Origin: SIG447 sp045577075
GTDB lineage: Bacteria; Bacillota; Clostridia; UMGS1883; UMGS1540
Direction: 5' to 3'
NCBI GenBank assembly: GCA_045577075.1
Contig: JAZNHR010000001.1
Location: forward strand, 1-51,502
Length of the DNA: 51,502 bases
Both the position numbers and the translations under genes were made by a program. This document shows, piece by piece, positions 51,425 to 51,502 of the stretch. The stretch's first letter is position 1, and each line of letters begins with the position of its first letter. The notes under the pieces are model-generated. The model ran no database searches, was not told the origin of the DNA, and saw only the letters and a program-made list of their open reading frames with translations.

Positions 51425-51502
51425 TTACATTTAATAGGTAAAAATTCATTTTATTTAAAAATCTATTATATATAATATACAAATTTATGGGCACTTTTTT
51501 GT

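Overview
The window looks like a chromosomal segment of an endospore-forming Firmicute, most likely class Clostridia. Supporting signs are spoIIE, a SpoVB-type flippase, a SpoIVFB-type protease, two T-box leaders, a CIRCE-controlled groESL operon, the era-yqzL-recO order, S-layer homology domains, strong AGGAGG-type ribosome binding sites and several TTG/GTG starts. The genus cannot be fixed from the sequence. No tRNA, rRNA, CRISPR array, insertion sequence or prophage was seen.

Layout. 1-5629 (minus): a T-box leader, an acyl-CoA synthetase, valS and a folC cut by the window edge. 5660-12540 (plus): a YlmH-like S4 protein, then a MacA/MacB-type exporter operon ending in an S-layer-homology protein. 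12546-21216 (minus): an ECF-type sigma factor with a DUF4179 anti-sigma-like partner; a BlaI/M56 sensor operon in which the receptor is split into two genes; an acyltransferase and a lipoprotein; a LOG-family protein and a beta-CASP metallo-hydrolase. 21216-26803: ppdK, a site-2 protease (plus) and groESL. 26917-38300 (plus): an XRE-cupin regulator, an unknown 483-residue protein and a PHP phosphoesterase, then rodA, era, yqzL, recO, spoVB-like, mazG, hup and spoIIE. 38332-45031: an EamA transporter, a possible small RNA, a sugar kinase and NagB-like pair, a TetR regulator with two divergent membrane proteins, and a YolD/Y-family polymerase pair. 45130-51502: a DUF554 protein, a second T-box leader driving an XRE-cupin-acyl-CoA synthetase fusion, then an iron alcohol dehydrogenase, sfsA and a frameshifted ferritin-like/VIT1 iron transporter.

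The most interesting signal is that both acyl-CoA synthetases of this window sit behind T-box riboswitches. Aligning the two leaders puts a Val codon (GUA) at the specifier position of the one upstream of valS and an Ile codon (AUC) at the same position of the other, which has no aminoacyl-tRNA synthetase behind it. Isobutyrate and 2-methylbutyrate are the branched fatty acids from which anaerobes can build Val and Ile by reductive carboxylation of the CoA esters. I therefore infer a system in which uncharged tRNA(Val) or tRNA(Ile) turns on activation of branched-chain fatty acids. The Ile-linked enzyme also carries its own DNA-binding and cupin sensor domains, and a free-standing paralogue of that sensor lies at 26979-27533.
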